Shown here: one piece after another, positions 9,109 through 18,271 of the stretch
Layout: every line of letters starts with the position of its first letter
Position numbering within the stretch: the first letter of the stretch is position 1
DNA from: Massilia sp. Root335
GTDB taxonomy: Bacteria > Pseudomonadota > Gammaproteobacteria > Burkholderiales > Burkholderiaceae_D
Reading direction: 5' to 3'
Length of the DNA: 34,334 nt
NCBI RefSeq assembly: GCF_001425685.1
Contig: NZ_LMCY01000036.1
Coordinates: 25,186-59,519 of the forward strand
Position numbers and translations under genes: made by a program
Notes under the pieces: model-generated
The model's database searches: none
What the model was told of the DNA's origin: nothing
The model's input: only the letters and a program-made list of their open reading frames with translations

Positions 9109-9921
9109 ATGCTCGTTCACCCGCAACCGAACCCGGTCGCCTTCAGCATCGGCCCCGTCGAGATCCACTGGTACGGGATCATGTACGTGGTCGCCTTCGC
9201 CCTGTTCATCCTGCTGGGCCGCGTCCGCATCAAGACGCAGGCCCACGTGCAGGCGCAAGGCTGGACCTACACCGACCTCGACGACATGCTGTTCTACGGC
9301 ATGCTGGGCGTGGTGATCGGCGGGCGCCTCGGCGAAGTGCTGTTCTACCGCCCCGACTATTATTTCTCGCATCCGCTCGAAATCATCCAGACCTGGCACG
9401 GCGGCATGTCGTACCACGGCGGCTTCATCGGCGTGCTGATCGCGATGGCGCTGTGGGCACGCAAGCGCGGCCGCAACCTGATGGACGTGTACGACTTCAT
9501 CGCGCCGATGGTCCCGATCGGCTATGCCTGCGGGCGCCTGGGCAATTTCATCAATGCGGAACTGCCGGGGCGCCTGGCCGATCCGAACCTGCCGTGGGCG
9601 ATGATCTGGCCGGGCGTCGAGGGGCCGCGCCATCCGTCGCCGCTGTACCAGATGCTGGTCGACGGCATCCTCGTGTTCGTGATCATGTGGCTGTTCGCGC
9701 GCAAGCCGCGCCCGCGCCTCGCGGTGGGCGCGCTGTACACCTTGCTCTACGGCTGCGCGCGCTTCTTCACCGAGTATTTCCGCGTGCCCGATTGGGAAAC
9801 GCATGTGATAGGATTGCCGATCACGTCGGGGCAGGTGTTGTCGCTGCCGATGATCGTGGCGGGGCTCATCATGCTGGGGTGGGCGTATTCGGACGCGAAC
9901 AAGCGCGCGGTGCACGCATAG
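9109..9921 (+). CDS. lgt: Prolipoprotein diacylglyceryl transferase
   Basis: The 270-residue inner-membrane enzyme transfers diacylglycerol from phosphatidylglycerol to the lipobox cysteine, the first step of lipoprotein maturation. Several membrane segments are visible. Family signatures are GGRLGEVLFYRPDYY, the HGGMSYHGGFIG loop with its conserved His, and ACGRLGNFINAELPGR (about residues 140-155) with the essential Arg. GAGGA at 9095-9099, 9 nt upstream, supports ATG 9109. It follows the LysR gene with one intervening base. A REPIN starts one base after its stop codon. Confidence 0.97.
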   Translation: MLVHPQPNPVAFSIGPVEIHWYGIMYVVAFALFILLGRVRIKTQAHVQAQGWTYTDLDDMLFYGMLGVVIGGRLGEVLFYRPDYYFSHPLEIIQTWHGGMSYHGGFIGVLIAMALWARKRGRNLMDVYDFIAPMVPIGYACGRLGNFINAELPGRLADPNLPWAMIWPGVEGPRHPSPLYQMLVDGILVFVIMWLFARKPRPRLAVGALYTLLYGCARFFTEYFRVPDWETHVIGLPITSGQVLSLPMIVAGLIMLGWAYSDANKRAVHA

Positions 9922-9922
9922 C

Positions 9923-10007
9923 CGTCGTTCCCGCGCAGGCGGGAACCCAAGTTTTACGCGTGTCGATAGCGCACGCAAATGCGGCCCCCGCCTCCGCGGG
10001 GGCGACG
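9923..10007 (-). repeat. REPIN-like two-hairpin element, copy 3
   Basis: This 85-bp element is inverted relative to copies 1 and 2. Its hairpins are GTTCCCGC-gcag-GCGGGAAC and GCCCCCGC-ctcc-GCGGGGGC, between CGTC and GACG ends. It fills the gap between the convergent lgt and EVE genes: one base after the lgt stop and 8 bases from the EVE stop. It may serve as a 3' end structure for both. Confidence 0.9.
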
Positions 10008-10015
10008 GTGTTGCG

Positions 10016-10492
10016 TTACGCGGCCAACGCGGGCACGCCCATCAAATCCAGCACCTTGTCCCACTGCCCTTTGGTCACCGGCGAAATCGACAGCCGGCTG
10101 CCCTTCTGCAGCAGCACCATGTCTTCCAGTTCCGGCACCCCGCGCATCTCCGTCAGCGGCAGATAACGCCCCTCCGCCACCGCCGTCACGTCGACCGAGA
10201 TCCAGCGCGGCTGTTCGTGCGTGGCCTTCGGATCGAAATAATGGCTGCCTGGATCGAATTGCGACGCATCGGCATACGGGCCGCTCGCCACCTGCGCGAT
10301 GCCCGCCACGCCCGGCACGGCGCAGCTGGAGTGGTAGAACAGCACGCCGTCGCCCACCTGCATCTGGTCGCGCATGAAATTGCGGGCCTGGTAGTTGCGC
10401 ACGCCGAACCAGGCGACCGTCTTGCCGGGGGCGTTGACCACGTCGGCGAAACTCACTTCATCGGGTTCGGACTTCATCAACCAGTAGCGCAT
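10016..10492 (-). CDS. EVE domain-containing protein
   Basis: The 158-residue single-domain EVE protein starts with the typical RYWLMKSEPDEVSF and contains GVRNYQARNFMRDQMQVGDGVLFYHS and a GIAQVAS strand. EVE is a PUA-like fold that binds modified nucleic acid bases in characterised members; the substrate here is unknown. GGAG (10502-10499 on the minus strand), 6 nt upstream, supports start 10492 over ATGs inside the Shine-Dalgarno region. The T-tract of the 6S RNA terminator ends only about 3 nt before this Shine-Dalgarno, so expression probably depends on read-through or an internal promoter. Confidence 0.93.
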   Translation of the reverse strand: MRYWLMKSEPDEVSFADVVNAPGKTVAWFGVRNYQARNFMRDQMQVGDGVLFYHSSCAVPGVAGIAQVASGPYADASQFDPGSHYFDPKATHEQPRWISVDVTAVAEGRYLPLTEMRGVPELEDMVLLQKGSRLSISPVTKGQWDKVLDLMGVPALAA

Positions 10493-10504
10493 GTGCGGCT
10501 CCAT

Positions 10505-10543
10505 CAAAAAAAAAGCGGTTGCGACTCATGGTCCGCAACCGCT
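10505..10543 (-). terminator. Rho-independent terminator after 6S RNA
   Basis: On the minus strand the 10-bp stem AGCGGTTGCG / CGCAACCGCT with a 10-nt loop is followed by nine Ts. It is the strongest terminator in the window. It separates the 6S RNA gene from the EVE gene. Confidence 0.95.
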
Positions 10544-10552
10544 CGTGTGTTT

Positions 10553-10727
10553 ATCCCCGCCTGTGCCGTTTTTGCCGGCATCCCGAACCTGATGGCTCAA
10601 GGTGGTCGCAGTCAGTTCAATTTCGGGTTCGTCGAACTAGCGACGATCGCGCCCACCGAACATGTTCCACAACCTATGCGAAAGAATGGTTCAAGGAATA
10701 TATGGCAAATCTCGAACACCGCAGGGT
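10553..10727 (-). ncRNA. ssrS: 6S RNA (RNA polymerase-binding regulatory RNA)
   Basis: The 267-bp gap between zapA and the EVE gene holds a well-formed transcription unit: promoter, about 175 nt of RNA and a strong terminator. 6S RNA mimics an open promoter and sequesters sigma-70 holoenzyme in stationary phase. The predicted ends close by pairing CCCTGC with GCGGGG, then TGT with ACA. Further in, TTGAACC pairs with GGTTCGG, flanking a large bubble as expected. Size matches the E. coli RNA (184 nt). Position directly after zapA is the conserved ssrS location in proteobacteria. The ends are estimates: about 7 nt after the -10, and the last pair of the closing stem. Confidence 0.85.
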
Positions 10728-10734
10728 AGACGGC

Positions 10735-10762
10735 AGTTTACTACGATGGACGGGCATGTCAA
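10735..10762 (-). promoter_or_regulatory. Sigma-70 promoter of 6S RNA
   Basis: On the minus strand a consensus -35 TTGACA (10762-10757) and a -10 TAAACT (10740-10735) are spaced by 16 bp. The -35 begins 12 bp after the zapA stop codon. The predicted start is near 10727. Confidence 0.85.
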
Positions 10763-10774
10763 ACGTTTTTGGTC

Positions 10775-11086
10775 TCAAGCCAGGTTTTCGTCGGCCGAGA
10801 GTGCGGCATCCAACACCGTGTGCATCGCTTCCAGTTTCTGCTTGACTTCGAGGATCGTCATGTCCGACAGCGGGCCTTGCGGCGCTTTCACGGACAGGAA
10901 TTCGGCCGCCACCGACAGCGCCGCCATGACGGCGATGCGGTCCGTGCCGCGCACCTTGCCGGAGTCGCGCAGCGCACACATTTTGGCGTCGAGATAGGCC
11001 ACCGCTTCGCGCAAGGTCTTTTCTTCGCCGTCGCGGCACGCCAGGCGATAGGGCTGGCCCATGATGTTCACGTCGAGCTGGATCAT
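10775..11086 (-). CDS. zapA: Cell division protein ZapA
   Basis: The 103-residue protein matches ZapA, which cross-links FtsZ filaments at the division ring. It begins with the typical QLDVNIMGQPYRLACRDGEEKTLREAVAYLDAKM segment, followed by the TDRIAVMAALSVAAEFL helix and a C-terminal coiled-coil helix. Length is normal. Its start overlaps the upstream zapB-like stop by 4 nt (ATGA), indicating translational coupling. The 6S RNA promoter starts just after its stop codon. Confidence 0.95.
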   Translation of the reverse strand: MIQLDVNIMGQPYRLACRDGEEKTLREAVAYLDAKMCALRDSGKVRGTDRIAVMAALSVAAEFLSVKAPQGPLSDMTILEVKQKLEAMHTVLDAALSADENLA

Positions 11087-11310
11087 TGCGGGGCCTCGGC
11101 GTCGTCGGAGGTTGCGGGAGCGGGTTCGAGGTGGGCCAGCAGGCCTTCGACGCGCTGCTGGGCCGCGAGCAGCCGGTTCTTGAAGTCGACGTTTTCCGCG
11201 CTGAGCAAGGCGTTCGCCTGGCGCAGCAAATAGTTCTCGCTGCGCAGCGCCTGGGTCAACTGGGCGAGCCGGTCGATCTTATCGGAGAGGTCTTGGAATT
11301 CGGAAATCAT
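11083..11310 (-). CDS. ZapB-like coiled-coil division protein
   Basis: The 75-residue protein is almost entirely a coiled coil (about residues 3-60; heptads of Leu in LSDKIDRLAQLTQALRSEN and LLRQANALLSAEN) with a short Pro/Ala tail. Such proteins sit directly before zapA in many proteobacteria and resemble ZapB/TIGR02449. The 4-nt overlap with zapA supports a joint division function. No Shine-Dalgarno precedes ATG 11310, and the -10 TATAGT ends 5 nt before it, so the mRNA may be leaderless. There is no other Met to use as a start. Confidence 0.85.
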   Translation of the reverse strand: MISEFQDLSDKIDRLAQLTQALRSENYLLRQANALLSAENVDFKNRLLAAQQRVEGLLAHLEPAPATSDDAEAPQ

Positions 11311-11315
11311 CCGTA

Positions 11316-11345
11316 ACTATAGGTTGGAGTTGAATTTTTCGTCAA
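11316..11345 (-). promoter_or_regulatory. Predicted promoter of the zapB-like/zapA operon
   Basis: On the minus strand TTGACG (11345-11340) and TATAGT (11321-11316) are separated by 18 bp. The expected transcription start (about 11310-11309) coincides with the first codon of the zapB-like gene. Confidence 0.65.
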
Positions 11346-11551
11346 CAGGCGCGCGTTCGCGTGCGCGCCGAGGCCGGCCGGTTCTACCGATCGTGCGCCC
11401 GCTGCCGGACGATCGGTGTTACTCTCACATGATTATGCATTCATCAACCGCCGCCCGGCATCTGCGTCAGGTGGCGCGCCTGCGCATTGTCACATATCGG
11501 TCCTTCCGATTGCGAAGCGACAAAAAGTCCATCAAAACCCGAACACTGTGG
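11346..11551. other. Intergenic stretch with no recognised gene
   Basis: This is the gap between the divergent zapB-like and groES promoters. I see GC-rich self-complementary stretches on its left side (around GGCGCGCG and CGATCG motifs) but no convincing gene, RNA or terminator. Short open frames here lack ribosome binding sites. Confidence 0.5.
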
Positions 11552-11581
11552 CTTGAAATGCTAAATTATCGTCCCTATAAT
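11552..11581 (+). promoter_or_regulatory. groESL promoter with overlapping sigma-70 and sigma-32 features
   Basis: TTGAAA (11553-11558) and a perfect TATAAT (11576-11581) have an ideal 17-bp spacer. The same DNA reads as a sigma-32-like promoter: CTTGAAA (11552-11558) then CCCTATAA (11573-11580) at 14 bp. The last T of TATAAT is the first base of the CIRCE operator. Confidence 0.85.
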
Positions 11582-11607
11582 TAGCACTCGTTAGTAGAGA
11601 GTGCTAA
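11581..11607. promoter_or_regulatory. CIRCE operator (HrcA binding site)
   Basis: This is a perfect match to the consensus TTAGCACTC-N9-GAGTGCTAA. It overlaps the transcription start region of groESL, so HrcA repressor would block initiation until heat shock. hrcA itself is not in the window. Confidence 0.97.
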
Positions 11608-11699
11608 CAAACCTTTCTACGCCGCAGCGAACCGATCCCGAGGATGGTCCGCTGCGGTTCTTAGGAATAGCTTGTCAAATCAACCAAAAGGAGTTTTGC

Positions 11700-11990
11700 A
11701 TGAACCTTCGCCCATTGCACGATCGCGTGATCGTGAAGCGTCTCGACCAGGAAACCAAGACCGCATCCGGCCTGATCATCCCTGACGCGGCGGCCGAGAA
11801 GCCGGACCAAGGTGAAGTGCTGGCTGTCGGCAACGGCAAAGTGCAAGAGAACGGCAACGTCCGTCCGCTGGAAGTGAAAGTCGGCGACCGCGTCCTGTTC
11901 GGCAAGTACTCGGGCCAGACCGTCAAGGTCAACGGCGACGAGCTGCTGGTCATGCGCGAAGAAGACATCATGGCCGTCGTGGCCCAGTAA
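11700..11990 (+). CDS. groES: Co-chaperonin GroES
   Basis: The 96-residue GroES caps the GroEL folding chamber. It shows MNLRPLHDRVIVKR, the mobile-loop region around ETKTASGLIIPDAA, and the closing VNGDELLVMREEDIMAVV. AAGGAG at 11688-11693, 6 nt before ATG 11700, defines the start. The 5' leader of about 110 nt contains the CIRCE element. groEL follows after 38 nt as one operon. Confidence 0.98.
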   Translation: MNLRPLHDRVIVKRLDQETKTASGLIIPDAAAEKPDQGEVLAVGNGKVQENGNVRPLEVKVGDRVLFGKYSGQTVKVNGDELLVMREEDIMAVVAQ

Positions 11991-12028
11991 TTCGTCCAAT
12001 AACTTCCTGAAGAATCGGAGAAATAAAT

Positions 12029-13675
<1,647 letters not shown>

Positions 13676-13713
13676 GTGCCGGACAGGCTGCCGGCCTTGC
13701 GCCGGCACCGTTC

Positions 13714-13752
13714 AAAAAAAGCTCGCAGGGTTCGCGCCCTGCGGGCTTTTTT
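13714..13752 (+). terminator. Rho-independent terminator of groESL
   Basis: The 10-bp stem GCTCGCAGGG (13721-13730) pairs with CCCTGCGGGC (13737-13746) with one T-G wobble and a 6-nt loop, followed by TTTTTT. An A-run precedes it. Confidence 0.93.
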
Positions 13753-13795
13753 ATTTAGAATCCTCCGCTACGGAACGCGAACGAAAGGATGCGGG

Positions 13796-15781
13796 ATGGG
13801 ACGGTTACGCCGGGCGGCAAGGGCCGCGCTGTGCGGGGTGCTGATGCTGGCGGCAAGCGCCGGCGCGGCGCAGGACAGATCGGGCTTCGACACGGGCGGC
13901 ATGGACCGGAATGTCCGCCCCGGCGACGACTTCTTCGCCTACGCCAACGGCGAATGGGCGCGGCGCACGCCCATCCCCGCCGACCGCTCGACCGTGGGCA
14001 CGATCGGCGCGCTCGACGACCGCAGCCGCGAGCAGGTCCGCGCGATCCTCGACGAGGCGGCGCGCGACGCTGGCAGCCGCATGGGAACCGCGTATCGCGC
14101 CTTCCTCGACACCGCCGCCATCGAGCGCCTCGGCATGGCGCCCGTCGCGGCCATGCTCGCGCGCCTGAACGCGGTCGGCACGCGCGACGCGTACGTCGCC
14201 GCGGCGGCCGACGCGGGACGGCGCGGCGTCGCACTGCCGCTCGACTTCAAGGTGGAACCCGACGATGGCGATCCCGATCGCTACGCGCTGATCGTGTCGC
14301 AGGCCGGCCTCGGCATGCCGGACCGCGACTACTACCTGTCCGGCACCGCCGCCATGCGCGACGCGCGCGCGGCGTACCGGCGCTACCTGGCCGCCACGCT
14401 CGCGCTGGGCGGCGTGACCGACGCCGGCGCCGCCGACCGCCTGCTCGCCTTCGAGACGCGCATCGCGCGCGCCAGCTGGACGTCGGCCGCGAGCCGCGAC
14501 GCGCAGCGCACCTACAATCCGCTGCCGCTCGGGCGGGCCGGCCCGCGCCTGGCCGCGCTGGCGCACGCGCTCGGATACCGCACGGCGCGCGCCATCGTGC
14601 GCCAGCCCGACGCGGTGGCGGCGATCCTCGGCCTCGTCGACACGGCGCCCGTCGCGACGCTGCGCGACATGCTCATCGTCCGCACGCTCCACCGCTACGC
14701 CGCCGTGCTGCCGGCCGCCGTGCACGATGCCGACTTCGCGTTCTACGGCCGCGCGATCGACGGCGTCGACACGCCCGAGCCGCGCTGGCGCCAGGCCGTC
14801 GCCTTCGTGCTGGACGCCGTGCCCGACGACGTGAGCCGGGTCTACGTGGCGCGCCATTTTTCGCCCGCCACGCGCGCAGCGGCGCAGCGGATGGTCGACA
14901 ACCTCGTGGCCGCATTCGGACGCCGCATCGACGCGTTGGACTGGATGACGCCCGCGACGAAGGCGCGCGCGCGGCGCAAGCTCGCGTCGTTCCGCGCGCA
15001 GGTGGGCTATCCGGACCGCTGGCACGATTACGGCCTGCTGGCCATGCGCGACGGCGACGCGTTCGGCAACGCGCAGCGCGCCGCGGCCTTCCATCACGAC
15101 TGGGACGCGGCCAAGGTCGGCCGGCCCGTCTACCGCTGGGAATGGAGCGCGACGCCGATGACGGTGGACGCCTTCGCCAATTATCCGAAGGTGGCGATCG
15201 TCTTCCCCGCCGCCATCCTGCAGCCGCCGTTCTTCGACGCCGGCGTCGACCCGGCCGTCAACTACGGCGGCATCGGCGCCTCGATCGCGCACGAGATGAC
15301 CCACCACTTCGACGACCAGGGCGCGCGCTACGACGAGCGGGGACGGCTCGCGGCGTGGTGGTCGGCGCGCGACCGGGCCGCGTTCGAGGCGAGAACCGGC
15401 AAGCTGGCGGCCCAGTTCGACCAGTACGCGCCGCTGCCCGGCACGCACGTCGACGGCACACTGACGCTGGGCGAGAACATCGCGGACCTGGGCGGCCTGG
15501 CCATCGCCTACGACGCCTGGCATGCGGCGCTGGACGGCAAGCCGGCGCCCGTGATCGACGGCCTGACGGGCGAGGCGCGCTTCTTCCTCGGCTGGGCGCA
15601 GATCTGGCGCCTGCGCTACCGCGACGCCGACCTGCGCCGGCGCCTGCTCACCAATCCGCACGCGCCCGCGCCGCAGCGCGTGTGGACCGTGCGCAACCTC
15701 GACGCTTTCTATCCGGCGTTCGGCGTCGAGCCCGCCGACCGGCTGTACCTGAAGCCCGCCGACCGCGTACGGATCTGGTGA
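13796..15781 (+). CDS. M13 family metallopeptidase (neprilysin/PepO type)
   Basis: The 661-residue exported zinc peptidase has a signal peptide (ALCGVLMLAASAGAAQ). An N-terminal M13 domain begins with the typical MDRNVRPGDDFFAYANGEWARRTPIP. The catalytic domain has H499-E-M-T-H503 and the third-ligand motif E560-N-I-A-D564 (family ENxxD). AAAGGA at 13784-13789, 6 nt upstream, supports ATG 13796. The family cleaves peptides of limited size at hydrophobic residues; the location is probably periplasmic. It follows the groESL terminator, so it is transcribed separately. Confidence 0.95.
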   Translation: MGRLRRAARAALCGVLMLAASAGAAQDRSGFDTGGMDRNVRPGDDFFAYANGEWARRTPIPADRSTVGTIGALDDRSREQVRAILDEAARDAGSRMGTAYRAFLDTAAIERLGMAPVAAMLARLNAVGTRDAYVAAAADAGRRGVALPLDFKVEPDDGDPDRYALIVSQAGLGMPDRDYYLSGTAAMRDARAAYRRYLAATLALGGVTDAGAADRLLAFETRIARASWTSAASRDAQRTYNPLPLGRAGPRLAALAHALGYRTARAIVRQPDAVAAILGLVDTAPVATLRDMLIVRTLHRYAAVLPAAVHDADFAFYGRAIDGVDTPEPRWRQAVAFVLDAVPDDVSRVYVARHFSPATRAAAQRMVDNLVAAFGRRIDALDWMTPATKARARRKLASFRAQVGYPDRWHDYGLLAMRDGDAFGNAQRAAAFHHDWDAAKVGRPVYRWEWSATPMTVDAFANYPKVAIVFPAAILQPPFFDAGVDPAVNYGGIGASIAHEMTHHFDDQGARYDERGRLAAWWSARDRAAFEARTGKLAAQFDQYAPLPGTHVDGTLTLGENIADLGGLAIAYDAWHAALDGKPAPVIDGLTGEARFFLGWAQIWRLRYRDADLRRRLLTNPHAPAPQRVWTVRNLDAFYPAFGVEPADRLYLKPADRVRIW

Positions 15782-15851
15782 AGCACGCAAGCGTGCGAGC
15801 CCGCGCGCGCAAGCGTTGCATACTGGCGGCATCGAACGACACGGAGGCACC

Positions 15852-16268
15852 ATGGCGGCAGTCAACCTGGACGAACTCGGACATGCGGCGCTCGTCGTCG
15901 ACGACGGCGCCAAGGCCCTCGTCGCGCGCGCGACGGGCATGATCCACCTGCTCAACGACGACTACATGGACGAGGAAGCGCCGGTGCCGGCCGACGGCGA
16001 CGGCGATGCCGAACAGGCCTACGTCGTCGTGCCGCCGGCCAGCCTGCTGGGCATCGGCGACCAGCTGGTGTTCCGCTTCGCCGCCGCGCACCTGGCGGAC
16101 GACCAGGCCGCCGTCCGCGCGCTGGTCGAGTCCAACGACACCGACGGCTTCGCGCGCCTGCTCGACGAACGGGGCGCGACGGCATCCTGGCAGCATTTCC
16201 GCAGCGAGGAAACGAGGACGGCACTGCGCCGCTGGTGCGACGAGCACGGCCTGCAGGCGAAGGACTGA
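15852..16268 (+). CDS. Hypothetical protein
   Basis: I do not recognise this 138-residue soluble acidic protein. It shows a mixed alpha/beta pattern (HAALVVDDGAKALVARATGMIHLL; AYVVVPPASLLGIGDQLVFRFAAAHLADDQAAVRALVES) and no signal peptide or membrane span. GGAGG at 15843-15847 precedes ATG 15852 by 4 nt. It lies between the M13 peptidase and a chemoreceptor gene, 70 nt after the former. A small GCACGC-aa-GCGTGC palindrome lies in that gap. Base composition matches its neighbours. Confidence 0.7.
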   Translation: MAAVNLDELGHAALVVDDGAKALVARATGMIHLLNDDYMDEEAPVPADGDGDAEQAYVVVPPASLLGIGDQLVFRFAAAHLADDQAAVRALVESNDTDGFARLLDERGATASWQHFRSEETRTALRRWCDEHGLQAKD

Positions 16269-16431
16269 CACTGTGGCGCGCGCCCACATTACGAGAATTT
16301 AATGTTCCGCCGAGCGCGGCACAATCCTATACTTTCCCCAAGGCACTTACATTTGCCTTATAGAACGATAGCGCCGAAACCCCGCACTGTCTCTTTTTCA
16401 TCGATTCCCTCTACGCTCGGAGAGGCACACC

Positions 16432-18132
16432 ATGAACGTGAAGAACATGAAAGTCGGTACCCGGCTTGCGCTCGGCTATGCCCTCGTCCTCGCCCTGCTT
16501 GCCGTCATCGTCGGCTTCGGCCTGCTGAAAATGCAGGAGATGCAGGCGCACCTCAAGCTCATCACCGACGTGAACAACGCCGAAATCGCCCTGATCGGCA
16601 CGATGAAGGAAAGCGTCAGCGACCGCATGATCGCGCTGCGCAATCTCGCCATCCTGACCGACGCGAACAAGATGGCGCAAGAAACGGCGGACCTGCGCCA
16701 GCAGGAAAACACCTATACCGACGCCAGGGACAAACTCGGCAAGGCGTTCGAAAACCCGACCACGACGGCCGAGGAAAAAGCCTTCTTCGCCAAGTTGCAG
16801 GATGAGGAAAACGCCGCGCTGCCGCTGATGGCCGAAGCAGAAAAGCTCGGCCTCGCCAACAAGATCGACGCAACGAACGACCTGCTGATGAACAAGGCCG
16901 CGCCGCTGGAGACGGCCTGGCTCGGCACGATGAAAGCCCTGGGGCGCCTGGAAATCCAGCAGAACGACGACGCCAAACGCGCGGCGAACGACGAATACGA
17001 CGCCGCCGTGCGCCTGATGCTGGGCCTCGCCGCCGCCGCCCTCGCCGCCGGCAGCGGTGCCGCCGTGCTGGTGACGCGCACCCTGATCCGGCAGCTGGGC
17101 GGCGAGCCCGATGCGGCCGCGCACGTCGCCGCGCGGATCGCGGCGGGCGACCTCACCGTCGACGTGCCGGTGAAGCCGGGCGACGACGCCAGCCTGATGG
17201 CGGCGATGCGCGACATGCGCGACAGGCTGGCCACCATCGTCGCCGAAGTGCGCTCGGGCACCGACGCCATCGCCACCGCGGCCGGCGAGATCTCGGCCGG
17301 CAACCTGGACCTGTCGAGCCGCACCGAACAGCAGGCCGGGTCGCTGGAAGAAACCGCGTCGTCGCTGGAAGAGCTGACGTCGACCGTGCGCCAGAACGCC
17401 GACAATGCCCGGCAGGCCGACGACATGGCCGCGTCCGCGTCCGACGCGGCCGTCAAGGGCGGCCAGGTCGTCGCGCAGGTGGTCGACACGATGGCGGCGA
17501 TCGACGCGTCGGCCCGGCAGATCGTGGACATCATCGCCGTCATCGACGGCATCGCGTTCCAGACCAATATCCTCGCGTTGAACGCGGCCGTGGAGGCCGC
17601 GCGGGCCGGCGAACAGGGCCGCGGTTTCGCCGTCGTCGCCGGCGAGGTGCGCAACCTGGCGCACCGGGCCGGTTCGGCGGCGAAGGAGATCAAGGCCCTC
17701 ATCGACGCGTCCGTCGACAGGGTCGGCATCGGCTCGGCGCTCGTGGGCGACGCCGGCGCCGCGATGACCGAAATCGTCGGCCGCGTGCAGGGCGTGACCG
17801 GCGTCATGGCCGAAATCTCGGCCGCCAGCCGCGAGCAGAGCACGGGCATCGAACAGGTGAACCAGGCGGTCGCGCAAATGGACGAGGTGACGCAGCAGAA
17901 TGCGGCGCTCGTCGAACAGGCCAGCGCCGCCTCCCAGGCGATGCAGGAACAGGCCGCGCGGCTGGCGCGGCTGGTCGGCACGTTCACCCTGGCCGGTGGC
18001 GGCGCGGCGGCCGCGCGTCCAGCTTCGGTGGCTCGTCCTGCCGCGCGGCCGCAGCTGGCCAGGCAGATGCCGCGGCCGGTCGTCAGGACGGCCGTGGCGG
18101 CGGGCGTCAGCGCGGACTGGGAAACGTTCTGA
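16432..18132 (+). CDS. Methyl-accepting chemotaxis protein with CheR/CheB tether
   Basis: The 566-residue chemoreceptor has a TM1 at about residues 11-32, a periplasmic helical-bundle sensor (about 33-190), a TM2 (about 191-212) and a HAMP region. A cytoplasmic signalling domain carries the invariant tip IAFQTNILALNAAVEAARAG and EVRNLAHRA (about 375-415). The protein ends in a Pro/Ala/Arg-rich linker and DWETF, matching the C-terminal pentapeptide tether (NWETF in E. coli Tar/Tsr) that recruits CheR and CheB. The ligand is not predictable. No che genes are adjacent, so it is an orphan receptor locus. A perfect GC-rich palindrome at 18148-18167 follows the stop. Confidence 0.95.
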   Translation: MNVKNMKVGTRLALGYALVLALLAVIVGFGLLKMQEMQAHLKLITDVNNAEIALIGTMKESVSDRMIALRNLAILTDANKMAQETADLRQQENTYTDARDKLGKAFENPTTTAEEKAFFAKLQDEENAALPLMAEAEKLGLANKIDATNDLLMNKAAPLETAWLGTMKALGRLEIQQNDDAKRAANDEYDAAVRLMLGLAAAALAAGSGAAVLVTRTLIRQLGGEPDAAAHVAARIAAGDLTVDVPVKPGDDASLMAAMRDMRDRLATIVAEVRSGTDAIATAAGEISAGNLDLSSRTEQQAGSLEETASSLEELTSTVRQNADNARQADDMAASASDAAVKGGQVVAQVVDTMAAIDASARQIVDIIAVIDGIAFQTNILALNAAVEAARAGEQGRGFAVVAGEVRNLAHRAGSAAKEIKALIDASVDRVGIGSALVGDAGAAMTEIVGRVQGVTGVMAEISAASREQSTGIEQVNQAVAQMDEVTQQNAALVEQASAASQAMQEQAARLARLVGTFTLAGGGAAAARPASVARPAARPQLARQMPRPVVRTAVAAGVSADWETF

Positions 18133-18147
18133 CGCGGCCGTCAGTGT

Positions 18148-18167
18148 GCCGCCGGCGCGCCGGCGGC
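18148..18167. repeat. Perfect 20-bp GC-rich palindrome after the chemoreceptor gene
   Basis: The palindrome has arms GCCGCCGGCG and CGCCGGCGGC with no spacer, 15 bp past the chemoreceptor stop. No T-run follows. It could form a 3' hairpin. Confidence 0.5.
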
Positions 18168-18271
18168 GGCATGATTTGCGCGATTTTCATGTCTTGTTCT
18201 TTCCATTACAGACACGTTGCCGGGTAACACCACTTGGTTTAGACTGGTTCTTTGCCTTCCATCGAGCCATC

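Noticed and set aside
13805..15955. 716-codon frame antisense to the M13 peptidase gene
   Set aside because: Composition (Arg, Val, Gly) is that of a GC-rich shadow; the plus strand has a full catalytic domain.
16300..16431. Sigma-28 or sigma-54 promoter before the chemoreceptor gene
   Set aside because: No TAAA-N15-GCCGATAA or GG-N10-GC match was found; only a TATACT hexamer (16328-16333) without a good -35.
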